The notes beneath the pieces are model-generated. The model worked only from the letters and a program-made list of their open reading frames with translations. It was not told the DNA's origin and ran no database searches. The position numbers were made by a program, and so were the translations under genes. A stretch of DNA of 64,000 nt from Ooceraea biroi. Taxonomy: Eukaryota > Arthropoda > Insecta > Hymenoptera > Formicidae. Location of the stretch: assembly GCF_003672135.1 (NCBI RefSeq), contig NC_039511.1, positions 10,318,464-10,382,463 on the forward strand, given 5' to 3'. Of this stretch, positions 1 through 12,200 are shown piece after piece. Each line of letters opens with the position of its first letter. Position 1 is the first letter of the stretch.

Positions 1-213
1 TGAAGTGTGAGCGTAATCGGACATTCGTTCGATTTCGTTTTGAACTTGGAACGTTTCCGTTATCGTTTCCGAAATTCGATTGCACGTCTCTCTCGTAATT
101 TTTACTTTGTTCTTTAAAAGATAAATATTTGTGTATACTACATACAGACTTTTCTTTGTTCTACATAAGATAAATACTTAGTTCTCTCATTGTCTGACAC
201 GCAGAACAAACAC

Positions 214-235
214 GAGAGAGAGAGAGAGAGAGAGA
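214..235. repeat. (GA)n microsatellite
   Basis: Eleven uninterrupted GA units are visible. Dinucleotide GA/TC arrays recur through the window and are common in insect non-coding DNA. Confidence 0.9.
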
Positions 236-1256
236 CCGTCGTTCGCGTGACGCAAGAATTACTTCGTAATTTCCGGTAGACGAGATGCACTCGGCGGAGG
301 ACGAGTGACCTAATTTTTCAATTCTCAAGCAAGATATTTCCGGCAGAGTCAAAATAACAGCCTTGCTCTTTTTTTTTTCTCACGATGCATTATTTCCCAC
401 AAAATGCCTTTATACAGAATATAAAGGCATTTATATAGCAAATAATATTTATTATATATACCCGGTGAAAATGTAATTTTAAGTATCTGTGAATTAATTT
501 AACTCTTACGACTTGTAATATAATATTATATCCTGCCTTTATCCAAACTAAAGAAAGCTTTACATTAATAACAATATGTAATCACATTAGCATAATAATG
601 TGTAATCAAATAATATTTAAAAATTGTTTATTACACGAGATTATAATACTAAGTAACATGTTATGGAATGAATAGTTCTCTATTAGATTCCGCGACTGGA
701 AGAACCGATCAGCACATGCGAAACAATGTCATTTTCCACCTAGTATCTGCGCTTTGCCAAGCATCATCATCAGCCCAATCGCGCGTGCTCGTCCATGCTA
801 GGGCCGAGACAAAGAGTCGCTTAAATGGCTAAGCCGCCATTTTCCGCGAACCGCTCGTTAATCTTTGCGGTCCTGAGGTACGAAACAGCAAGGGCCTCCT
901 CTCCTCCTCGAACGCAATCTCCTTCGTACTGAATACACAACGCGATACACGGCGGTGCGCTCGGTTGCACCGAGCGCAGCACAGGGTCACTGCACTGTGT
1001 AGGCTGCGCGGCTAAAAGTCGCATTGCGACGTATAGGTGCACACTGCCGTGATACATCGAAGACCGTATTTCATCGGAAAAAGGAAAGGGAGTTCCGCGC
1101 ATCTCTCGGACACGAGCCGATCTGCATCTCATTTGGCGCTAAACGCGGCCTTCGCTGCTTCCGACTTCGATTTGCATAATGGCAAGATTGCATTTATACG
1201 TCGTAGCCAGAAAAAAGGGGAGGCAGCTCGATCCCTAGTCTAAACAATGTGGTAGA

Positions 1257-1305
1257 CGATATATTCTCTGTACGATATATTCTCGTACATGATATACTCT
1301 CTGTA
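1257..1305. repeat. Short imperfect tandem repeat, about 16-17 bp unit
   Basis: Three diverged copies of a unit resembling ACGATATATTCTCTGT follow one another directly, and a weaker fourth may follow. This looks like a small minisatellite; no function is suggested. Confidence 0.55.
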
Positions 1306-2823
1306 AGACATACCTCACGAGATATTCAACCTCACCAGATGACATCTCTATAAAATATTTTATCGTCCTGCGATTTTGTCGATTTACAATATTCGCGCGA
1401 TAATGCAGACCGTTCTTCGCAAGATTGTTACCGTTAATCGGCTGAGAGGGGGTTAATTTTGGTCGATGGGCAGAATTCGGTAGCCGGTTGGCAATTTCGC
1501 AGATAACGATGCGTCATTCTCCCCGCGGGAAATCGGACCGAGCGTGCGCGCGCGCACGCGAAAGATCGAAGAGAAGATTAACAACACCGACGACGATGAG
1601 CGATGGGAGGCACGTTCGATCCGGATGGTAATTAATGCCGGCGGCGATCGCGATTCCGAGGGCGGTACCAAAAGGAAAACTACGGCCGCGGGAGGCCCTT
1701 TGAAGTCGCGCACCGCCGCGGATCGCGTTGCGATGCACTACACTGCACCGGTGGAAGCTGCATCGCCGGCAGGAAGTGCATTGTGCCATTAGCTCTATTT
1801 AGACTTCGGCTAATTGAAGATAAGAGTGCCGAGCTCTCTTTTTTTGATCGCGTACAGAGGGGGGATAGGATTAACAATCATTCCACGAAAGCACATGTAT
1901 AATAGAATATTGAATAATGACAAAATGTCAAAAACGAGAAGAAATGATAAAGCTGCATAATTACGTGAGGATTGATGTTAACATATTTCACACTTATTGT
2001 TAGTACGCGCGTATGCTGGAAAATGTATTTTACTCTTCTAATCGAATGAAAAATCGTTATTTCAATTTATATCTTTTATCATTCATTCTTTCTGACAATT
2101 TCTCTTTTCTAATCATCTTGCGATCAAATATAATTATCGGAAAGACAGTGAAAATATATCATGTGCACATTGAAAGATTAATAACTGAAATTATTACACT
2201 AGTAGCAACAGCCATTGCTGCAAAAAAATGAGAATGATTTGCAATCGGTCAGTGAACGAGGTGAGCATCGATCGTCCGGCAACGTCGTGTATCACGAGAC
2301 ACCCCATAAAACTTCTAAATGCTCGCCGTCACGATCTGATCGTTCGCCGGCCGACTCTGATCGATCGAGCGGTTGGCACGATTCGAGGGAGATACGGCAC
2401 GTTCGTGTACTGTGAGGTTTTCACGTCGCATGTCGAAATGTTTCCACATCGCTTACCAGCCAATCTCTATTTCACGCCAGGTGACAATTAAAGAGTATCG
2501 CAAAACCACACGAAACAATCTATTGCTGAGCGTTCGTCACGTACGTCATAGCACGCCAAGACTCTATAAATCTCGCGTGATTGGCGAAGCAAAACGTTAC
2601 TCTAAGTTCTAGTATCGGAATACACAATCTACTAAATAAGTATAGTAACAAAATTTGGGTTATACGCTTATTAAAACTGGCGCAAGATGAACGATTAACT
2701 ATCATAATGAAACTTGTAACACGTTTGAGTAACAAATATTTGTAGTGTATACTAATCTTTTTACACTTTTACATTTTCATAATTTATATAATATGGTGTT
2801 ATAAAACTTTAAAAAATTTGTTT

Positions 2824-2829
<6 letters not shown>

Positions 2830-2868
<39 letters not shown>
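2830..2868. repeat. (TC)n microsatellite
   Basis: About 19 uninterrupted TC units, the longest pure dinucleotide array in the left part of the window. It is likely to be length-polymorphic. Confidence 0.95.
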
Positions 2869-2870
<2 letters not shown>

Positions 2871-4981
2871 GACAGAATTTACTTAATTTGTTCTGTCTTA
2901 AAAATTATGAAATTGCGAAGCTAGTTACATCATAAGCATAAACTCTGATCAATCGAAGTTTAATAGCGGGGGATGCAATCAGCTTTTTATGCGGACTATT
3001 AAGAGATCTCAGCTTATTGGTTCAAGGACCAAACGCGTCATGATTCTTTAATCTACACACGGGGTATCATCGTGCCTGCTGGTGGTTTTGTATGCACATT
3101 GAACGAGTCTCATTGCCCGATCCCCGTCGATCGATCACCGTCGCGAATGAAACTGGCGCCGTGAATGGCACTTATCTCATGGCAGACAAAGGGATAAAAG
3201 CCGAGGACATCTACTAGTTAAACTCAAATGAGATTAGTACCAATTGCTCATGACAGGAGACATTCAGAACGACTGGCAGTCGCTTCCTGGCAATATCGTC
3301 AATTCGAGGGATAAAGCTTCGTTATTGCGTATTACGTGCGTATTGACTGCTACGTTCGAATGCGTTCGCACGCCGGTACTCAACAAGAAATTACGTCCTC
3401 TGGAAAAACGACGTGAATGAACGCGATCTCAGCATCATCTCCTCTTTGTCCGACGTCTAAATCATCAACTATTCTCGTCTATTCCTTCATTTCTCCCATT
3501 TCAATTAATGATCTCGCATCTGACTTCGATTTATCACAATGATCCCATTGTTGGCGCGCGTAATTACGGTAATTACATTCGTAATCTAGGCGCTCCATCA
3601 ATCAACACGGATATACACGGGCAGATAAACGGGGCTCGTTAGAGGTTCGAAAATTGACCGTCTTGTTTATTCGCCGATATAATTGGCCGATCCGTCGAAA
3701 GAAGGTCCGTCGATCGATAGCCGTCGCGCTTTTTTTCCCGCGTGGATGAGCGGCTCATCGGGGCGACGCGAGCATCAACGGCAGACGAGCATTGGACGTG
3801 CATTGTGCTGTTAGACGAGCTGCACGGTCGCGCCATGGATGAACGGATAGACGCGGTCGTTGACAATTACAATGAATCATACACGATACGTCAGTCTCGG
3901 GACTCGTGCTCGCTCATGCCAGCAACACGTCTCCTCCTCGACCACTGTCCCTTCTCGCCAGCCTGGCGCGACTTGTGCTCTCCCTGCTTACAGCGCGCGA
4001 CTACGCGAATCGCTGTCGCCTGCCGCTTTGTCTGGGATGACTGATATGACGCGTAACGGATCTCATGATCAGTAACCTATACGTAGACGTCTGACATGTA
4101 ACATTAAGGTAGTAGTAATCTGCCACGAAACTCCATTTGTTGAGACGAATTTCTGTCTTCGTCTTGCAACGGATGAGTTTTAGGTACTTTGTGCTGAAGC
4201 CAAATACTTTTGAAATCATCTTTGATTTCTGGAGCTAAATATCATGTTACTAAAGATGTTGCATGTCTGAAATATTTATTATATAAGGAAAGTTATATAG
4301 AATGTTAATATTGTGCGATGCAACTTTTTCTCTCTCTCTTTTCTTCTTTTTCCGTTTCTTTCCCTTTGAAATTTTAGATAATTCAATAAATACATCATCA
4401 CATCAATAAATATTCTTTTTATGAGTATGATACTGGGAATTATATCATCTATCATTACTTATTGTTAGTACGTTGTTCAATAGAATTCAAGTACAGCGAA
4501 GGACATAAAGAAGATATAAAGTTAGTTATATATCTTTGTCTATACGATTTTTCAAGCTTGTCTGCGTATAAGAGCTTTCTTCTTTCATTTTCTCTTTTTA
4601 CGCACACATTCATGATCGCTCATCTTATAAATCATTCCCAACTCTTGTAAATCACATCACAGCCGCGACTAAATAATAGACTTTAGCACGCATACAGGGT
4701 CACTGGCACGTGGTGCTAAGTAATCTCATGGTTACTGTATTGTATTTGCATAAACCAGTCACGTCTCTCAAAGGCGCGGGTAATAATGAAGGATGAAACG
4801 AAGAAAACTCGGATGTGTCTGCATCTTCAAGTAAAGTCATCACGAGTAAAGAGAAATTATGCAAACCAGTGATATATGAACGTATTAATTAATATAATGA
4901 ATACATTTTCGCATAAATTTCTTAATTTATTATATAACCAGTTAGTTAACAATGTCTTATTTTATTTTCGTATTCAATATA

Positions 4982-5011
4982 TTGGGTCATTAAGTATGAA
5001 ACTTTACAAAT
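4982..5011 (+). repeat. mariner left terminal inverted repeat
   Basis: Thirty bases that match the reverse complement of 6238-6267 without a mismatch; identity is lost immediately inside. In mariner elements the transposase binds these ends. Confidence 0.97.
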
Positions 5012-5171
5012 GTAAAAGCGCCATCTTTAACATTTGTTATCTCAAATTTGGCGCCAGACGTCAGTATCAGGTTAGGTTAGTGTGATAGATGTATGTTCGC
5101 TCTTCAAATGTCATATTTGTTTGTTCAAATATCTTCATTAGTTTTATTGGTGGATTCTTTTTTATAGAACT

Positions 5172-6191
5172 ATGGAAAAGTCCAAAATTCGTGTGATTTA
5201 TGAATATGAGTTCCGCCGTGGAACCACAGGGTCGGAGACAGCTCGTAATATCAACGCTGTATTTGGTGAAGGTTCAACTACTAAAGCAACGGTGGGCAAT
5301 TGGTTCAAAAACTTTAGAGATGGAGATTTCAGCCTCGCTAATGAGCCACGTGGAAGACCAAAGACGAAGGTGGATAATGATCACTTGAGAGCCGTAGTAG
5401 AGTCCGATCCATCTCAAAGTACACGTGAATTGGCATCGATATTCAATGTTTCCATACCCACCATATTGGTTCATTTAGCTGCAATTGGTAAGATAAAGAA
5501 GTTGGACAAATGGGTCCCGCACGAATTGACCGATGCGCAGCAGGCGCAACGTCTAGAGGCTTCCCTTTCTTTGCTTTCCCGTCACAAAATGAATCTTTTT
5601 TTAATCGAATTGTGACCTACGATGAAAAGTGGATACTCTACGACAATCGTAAACGCTCACATCAGTGGTTGAACGCTGATGAACCACCGAGACATCACGC
5701 GAAACCCAACATTACACAGAAGAAGCTTATGGTGACTGTTTGGTGGTCCAGGTCCAGGTGTTATCTACTACAACTTTATGAAACCTGGTACATCGATAAC
5801 GGCTGAAGTATATTGCAAGCAACTGGACGAAATGATGCAACAACTTGCTATTAAACAACCGAAATTGGTCAATCGGTCAATGCCAATCCTGTTGCATGAT
5901 GATGCTCGACCGCACACTGCACGACTGACCGTGGCAAAGCTACAGGAGTTGGAATTGGAAACTCTCCGTCATCCACCATATTCACCAGATCTATCACCTA
6001 CCGACTATCACTTCTTCCGGAATTTGGACAACTTGTTGGTGGGAAAATTCTTCAATTCTCAACAGGCAGTCGAAACAACCTTCCGCGACTTCATCAATTC
6101 CCGTACTCCTGGCTTCTATAGTAGAGGCATAGACCAACTACCACTAAAATGGCAGAAGTGTGTAGATAACATGGGCGCATACTTCGACTGA
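5172..6191 (+). pseudogene. mariner transposase pseudogene, two frameshifts
   Basis: The frame opens at ATG 5172 with an N-terminal paired-like helix-turn-helix region (about residues 1-110, including GRPKTK and a TRELA segment). It continues into the catalytic domain in a second frame (TYDEKW, first Asp at 5621-5623) and then a third frame. The third frame holds HDDARPHTA (second Asp at 5898-5900) and YSPDLSPTDYHFF (third Asp at 6003-6005). There are 34 residues between the second and third Asp, which is the DD34D signature of mariner. The frame shifts once in the short A-run near 5588 and again in the tandem CCAGGT repeat near 5750; each looks like a single-base indel. It ends with YFD and a TGA at 6189-6191. 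All catalytic Asp codons survive, so the frameshifts are the only obvious disabling lesions. Each could also be an assembly error. Confidence 0.95.
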
Positions 6192-6237
6192 AAATAAATC
6201 ATGTCCATGTGCCAAAAAATGCAAAAGTTTATGTTCT

Positions 6238-6267
6238 ATTTGTAAAGTTTCATACTTAATGACCCAA
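6238..6267 (-). repeat. mariner right terminal inverted repeat
   Basis: Exact inverse of 4982-5011, directly followed by the TA target duplication. Confidence 0.97.
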
Positions 6268-6269
6268 TA

Positions 6270-9200
6270 GTTTCGAAAATTCAACATTTATATTTAAATA
6301 AACATCGTTTAACATAACCTGTGCTAATATTATGAACACTTTTGCTTGTTCAGGGGAGGGTATATTTTTCAACTGTCTTTTCGTTATCATCAGCGATGCC
6401 GCTTTCCGACTGGGTGGTTTATCAAAGTTTGCTTTTCAATAAACTCGCTCCTCGGAATCAATGGCTATCACAGGAGATGGAGATAGAATATCACACTTGT
6501 GCGATAAGCGACGGATCATTTTTCTTTCAAGCACGCTGCAAGGGTGCCTTCTTGCTCGGTTCGTGGCTGATAAAGATTTCCACAGCTCCCTCGTCTTTCA
6601 CAGATTGCCGCACTTACAAACGCGTGGTCGGCGGAAAAAAGTGGCACACATGTCGAGTCGAATAGGAGATTTCTTCACGGAAGAAACGGTCGTGCGCGTG
6701 GAATCGTTCGGTCTCTCCTCAGTTCCCTTTCCTAGGAGATGGCAGTTTGCTCCGCCTGTCGTAGCGAATGTCATCGAGTGACTTAATGCAACGTGATATG
6801 TTGCTTTCTATGCCACGTGGTCGCCATGCTGATCGTGGGTACTGTCTCGAATACTAATGGCGGACTATCGCTGTTATGCATGAAATGCCATGCGATAAAT
6901 TGCAATACTATCCAAGTGTAAATATCGAAGAAGCTATTATATTTGCAAACAACAAGAGATAACTAACGACCTATTATATTTGCTTTGAAATTATGAATCA
7001 TTCTTCTATTACAGTCCAGAAAAGATAAATGATATAATAATAATTGTTATAATATAATAATGATAAGATAAATAAATAAATGATGCATTTAGAGGTATTA
7101 TATATATATAATAAATATAAAAATTATTAAGATTATGATCTTTAATTTTGCAACTCTGAAACTTCTTAATTAAAAGCCTTGATGCATTATAGCTCCAATC
7201 GCTTTTGTATATATTTTTATATCGATTTACATAAAATCATCTTCTAAAGAAAGATCACAAAGTTTCGCCGTAATGATTCTAAAATACAGAATGTAATAAC
7301 ATATGTATAATAACATCATTCCGCCTTTATCTCCAATCTGCTATTTCATCACTGCAATGTAGCGAAAGCATGAAAAAATAAGGAAAGGAATGAACATATA
7401 AATAATATATGATGGGGACATGAGAGGACCCGTTAGGTCGTCACGATTTCCAAAGAGGATTTTGATTATTACCCAATTCCAGGGGATCGCAGCAACGATT
7501 GCTTTCCCCTCTTTAACGCGATCCGGTCTTCTTCAGTAGGTGACGATCTAATACGATGAGATCTGTGAAGCAACCGCGGGAGATACAGCATTATACAGCT
7601 TAGCAATCCACGCTACACACACGTGGATGATCCTCGTCCACCGGTTCGTCCATCATACGTGTTCTCGGACGAGCTCTCGCTCGTGTACGTGTTAGTCACG
7701 TATGTACGTGGGCAGATGGGCCTGAGGCCTGTTTGCCCACACGCTTGGCAACTCTCGCGCTCGGATATGCCATGAACTCCTCGCGAATGGGGCCTCGGTG
7801 ATGTCGATCGTCGCGTTTATGGTAGCGGACCGCCATACGCGGCGATGGTGAGCCCGCTGCCGTAGAATTTTTCAGAATTCGTACGGGAATACACCAGGCA
7901 TTTCGATTTCACGGGATTTTACATCTTTTATGAAAAGCTAGGAGGAGATATTACATAAACGTGATCTTACCTCGCACAGGGGTGTGATATTGAAGATGCA
8001 CAATATTGCGACGATTTGCGGAGTGAGGGAAGAACCGTTCGCAAATTTTGAAAAAGGATATAGACTAGAATTTTTACTTTTTTATTTTTAGGTTCTTGTA
8101 TTTGCAACTGTCTCAAGTTAAAATCAAAGTCTTCGTCTTCTTGCTATGAAATTTGTTTCTGAAATAAATTTATACATGCAAAAATTTTAATTCTTCATTT
8201 TTTGTTGGTGAAAATAATGATGTAAAGGTTTTGAGGGAAAGATCGAAGAAAATGAGATAGAGAGATCTTGCAGAGAAAGAATTCGGTAAATAAATTCCTA
8301 TAAATTTGGTTTACACAGTGCCATTATTCGTAGTCGCTCAGTCTAGTTATTTTGGGCGGATGCGGTCGAAAGGTTGATTTACATAACAAGAGCCTAAACT
8401 CACGTAATTTACATTTCCTTTCGATTCTCCGGTCCTCTCTTCAGCGATATATACACGTATGCAGAAGAATAGAAATTGCATTATGGCGAAAATCGATAAC
8501 GAGGCAACTCCCACCGCGTTAAATTAAAATAAAAGAAAAGCATAATTTTTACCCTTAAAATATTAATTTGAAAATAAAGGGGCTTTTTTGTCATTAAAAT
8601 AATGTGCCGAAAATATTCAAACAATAATAAGCCGCAAAATATTCATAAAAAATATTTGACAGAAATATATTTTACAAGCAGAAATTATACGGTTAACTGA
8701 CAACTTAATCTTGATATATCTGAATGCGTAATAAAGATACGTTTGTTAATAAATAATCAGTTTTGACAATACGCAATTATACAGTCTGCCTTTATAATCT
8801 CAATAATTGCATCTCTAATTAAAAATAAAAAGCAATTAAAAAGTACATGAGAGTGCATGTTCAAAATTGCAAGGCAATATTTTATGCATGAGAGCGCTAG
8901 ATCTCCGGTGCATTTGTTTCGAAATCATTCGTTTTGTCATAGAAAGAGATGAAAAACGAAACGAGGAAGGAAGTTGCTGCACCGTGACGACTGATGCTTC
9001 CGTTCGAACAACGCTGCCATAGACGAAAACTCGTCGGCAGAATAAAAGTTCGTCCGGCGCGCCGGAAGTAACAGCCGTTACGCCATTATCTATTTCGTTT
9101 TTCACCCACATACGTTCACGTAGGTGTGGATGCAGCTTAGGTACGCCTACGAATTACAGTTACACGTGGTTCTGAGGTAGTAAACGACCGCTATGATAAA

Positions 9201-12200
9201 AATTGCCATTCCGAACGGAATTTTATTCCTACACGCCATATAATGCAGGTATGTCCAACAAATAAACTCGAGTCTTAATATACTCTAATTTTCTGAGTTT
9301 TTTTATTTAAATCGTATCAATATATCAGAGACGTATTTTTTATGCAGAAAACTGTATCGCATGAGCCGAAAGTGAATTCCATTATAGGGGTAAACCAAAC
9401 CTTCGAATGTAAGAGTTCAACGTATTGTGCAGGAAACCATGCAAAACAGCTGAAAAGAAAATACCTAGTGTCTAAGGGAAAGGGGGCCAAAATGAAAATG
9501 AAACTTCTTTGCATGAAAATGCGTCGCGATGGAATTCGTGATTCGAGACCGAGTCATATTGACTCCACGACTGCTGATTTAAATTGAAATATTTGATAGC
9601 TTTCGTTAATAATAAAATTCGCACTGAATCTTAATTAATCCTCATTATTATTAACTTATCGTTAACTCTATTCTACTAGCTGCATCATCGAACAACATTG
9701 CGATATCATATTTCTCTCATCGTCGCGATTTTGCTTTATTACTCTTATGTCATGAGATTTATGCAAACGTCATATATGTCACTCACAAAGATTATTAATG
9801 TTCATGTATCCTCTTCCTTCTTCTCTCTTTCAACGACCTGTAAAGATAGTCATTTCCTCCTGTCCCTGCAGCGAGAACATGCACGTCCGCCTTTCCCGTT
9901 GAAGGGCGCACAGTCGGATGCTTTTACACGCTCCAATTGGGACTGCACGCTCTTATTGAAGTGTCGACCGATTAATGACCGGCACAGCAGTATGCACTAC
10001 GACCTTGTGTAAATTTACGTCGACTTACTCACGCTGGTTTCCTCTCTCGGCGCGCGTCCATCATGTCGCTTATCCAAACAACGACGAAGGCCGAAATCTC
10101 AATTTACGAGACTGCTATTTCGTTCCATGGAGATTAAGCCAGAGTACAGATACGTGCAAAAAGGGCTACAACACCCTAGCTAATTAATCTACGAGAATAA
10201 TTTCGTCCTTCATGAAGCGAGATAAACTTTTTCGAAACGTTCGGGATTGTGAATTTAGAAGAGCAAATTTTATTAATAATTCAAATTTAATTCCCTGAAT
10301 CTAAATTTTGTTTTTAATATGTCATCTTTAAGCTCGGTTTGAACACCATCGATTCAATGTTACAATTCGACATCAAGTTCACTATCATCATAATCATTTT
10401 TTTTTTTTTTTCATTTTTTAGAGCAAAAAGAGATGAAGAAACGTTTACGATTACATTTAATTGACATGGAAAGATTCGTCCCTCAGTGTCACTTTATTGC
10501 ACGTTGAATTAACTTACACTTTCGCCGCTATCGAGTCATAACGGAGCTACTTTTCCGCAATCGCTCCGATTCCCATTGCGATACCTCGAAGAGCGTCGCG
10601 TGGGTGTTTAAGAGTTACATGCCGCTCTCGCGCAACGCGAACTCCGACCCCAGCTCGCTTGTCCCCAATTTCGAAACTTAACCTCTCGACGAGGCATCGT
10701 GCTAAGTGCTACCTAAGTTAATCGCTTAATTAATTCCGCCGGTCCGGTCGTTCGCATCGCTTTCACCCAATTAATTGGCCTCTTCCCCCCCGGCTACGTC
10801 GCGAATTCGAGATAAAGTGTACAGCATGGGGCGCAGCGGGAATTGGGTCTTACCATCAGGCATACGTTCTCTGCGAGACACGAGGATAATTATTTAAACG
10901 AATAATTGCTTCCTAGATGAGAACTGAAGAGAGGGTGTCTTTATATCGTGACTACACATACACACAGACTGTTTCGTGTGACTATCGTGACACTGAAGGG
11001 AAGCAATTTATATCGCACGCACGCATAAGCTGAAACTTGTTTTTCGAGTTAATATTCCATGCAATTTTAGATGATACTAATCTATTATCATTATATATAG
11101 TTAGCGATAATACCAACTTCAGCTATAATTTAAATAATAAACATTTTTCTACGTACTGTATATTTTTTTGGTAATACGATGAGATTGAAATATCGTAGGT
11201 TGATTGGATATTGTTCATATTATTTAGATTAACTTTGTTTTATCTTGTCCAATCTTGGTTTAATACACCTTTGTGTTGAAGGAAGTTTGCAATAATCATA
11301 AGAAAGAGTAACGTTAGCTTTATTATCATTATATTATTTGACATTATTATTTGGAAGCTCCTTTGTATTTCGGAATTATATAGCTACCCCTCGAAACCCT
11401 CGAGTGTACTTTGATTTTACGCGCCTTGAAATTAAGGAACGGATGATCAAAGTAATTATCACGTCTTGATGGCCTTTGTTTTGCTTCACGCAATCAACGA
11501 GTAAAATGCACAGAGCCTCGTTAAATGCACAAAGTTGGTGAATCAAAGGAGGCGGAAGGAAATCCATGGGGAAACGAGGAGAAAATGAGAGAAGGGTTTT
11601 CGGTCGGTTGTATCTCAAGGTTTACTCAGCCTTACACTACTCGAGGAGAGCAACGTCTCAGTTTCCGTAGGACGTATCGTTTTCAGACCCTCCGAAGCCG
11701 TTCTCTAATTTCTCGTCGTCGTCTACGATAATAACGGGTGTTCTCGTTGAACGACGATGGTGCCAATTCGGCCTAAGTCAACTCAAGTTTCCACCTTACC
11801 ACAAACTGGATCTTAAGCAAACATTATAATCCGTAACTAACACAAAACGCTATTATAAATTCTAAATCAATATTATATAAGTTACATAAATTAAGGTGTT
11901 TTAGACATTTAAAGAAAATTAGCATACAGAATTCACAAAAGTAAAATAAATACTACACTAAAACTGAACTTTATCAACGAGCTATTATATATTTTAAGGT
12001 AGCTGATGTTTGCAGCTACCTTTAATAACGTCAGAAACAAATGTTTTTCATTACCAAAGTAACGCACGTGCACACGCCCCAACGTTTAATTATAGATAGT
12101 CATCGCGTGAGAAACAATTATTAAGGTCAAATGTGAATATCGCGGCGTGCGATGCATGATAACGATAAGCGATGGGTTAAACGGAGAGAAAGTCCCGCGG

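Larger units (their letters stand above)
1..4979. other. Non-coding stretch, no gene supported
   Basis: AT-rich DNA with a few CpG-rich patches (about 800-1150 and 1500-1760). Short open frames occur on both strands, but none has family motifs, consistent codon character or splice context, and they overlap one another as expected by chance. The microsatellites inside are listed separately. It lies to the left of the mariner element and may belong to the long first intron of the minus-strand NHS-like gene. Confidence 0.5.
4982..6267 (+). mobile_element. mariner element (Tc1/mariner superfamily), inactivated
   Basis: A complete 1286-bp element, the usual length for mariner. It begins TTGGGTCATTAAG and ends with the exact inverse, giving 30-bp perfect terminal inverted repeats. 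It is flanked by TA on both sides (4980-4981 and 6268-6269), the target duplication of this superfamily. One transposase frame occupies most of the interior on the plus strand, and it is broken by two frameshifts. Perfect termini with few lesions suggest a fairly young insertion that could still be mobilised in trans by a related transposase; that last point is inference. A short doubled TTAGG-like motif near 5071 in its leader is probably chance. Confidence 0.97.

Noticed and set aside
5069..5080. Doubled TTAGG-like motif resembling insect telomere repeat
   Set aside because: Only two units, inside the mariner leader; not a telomeric array.
9173..9182. TGAGGTAGTA, the first ten bases of let-7
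   Set aside because: The following bases do not match let-7 and no matching star-arm hairpin is visible; a ten-base match is expected by chance at this scale.
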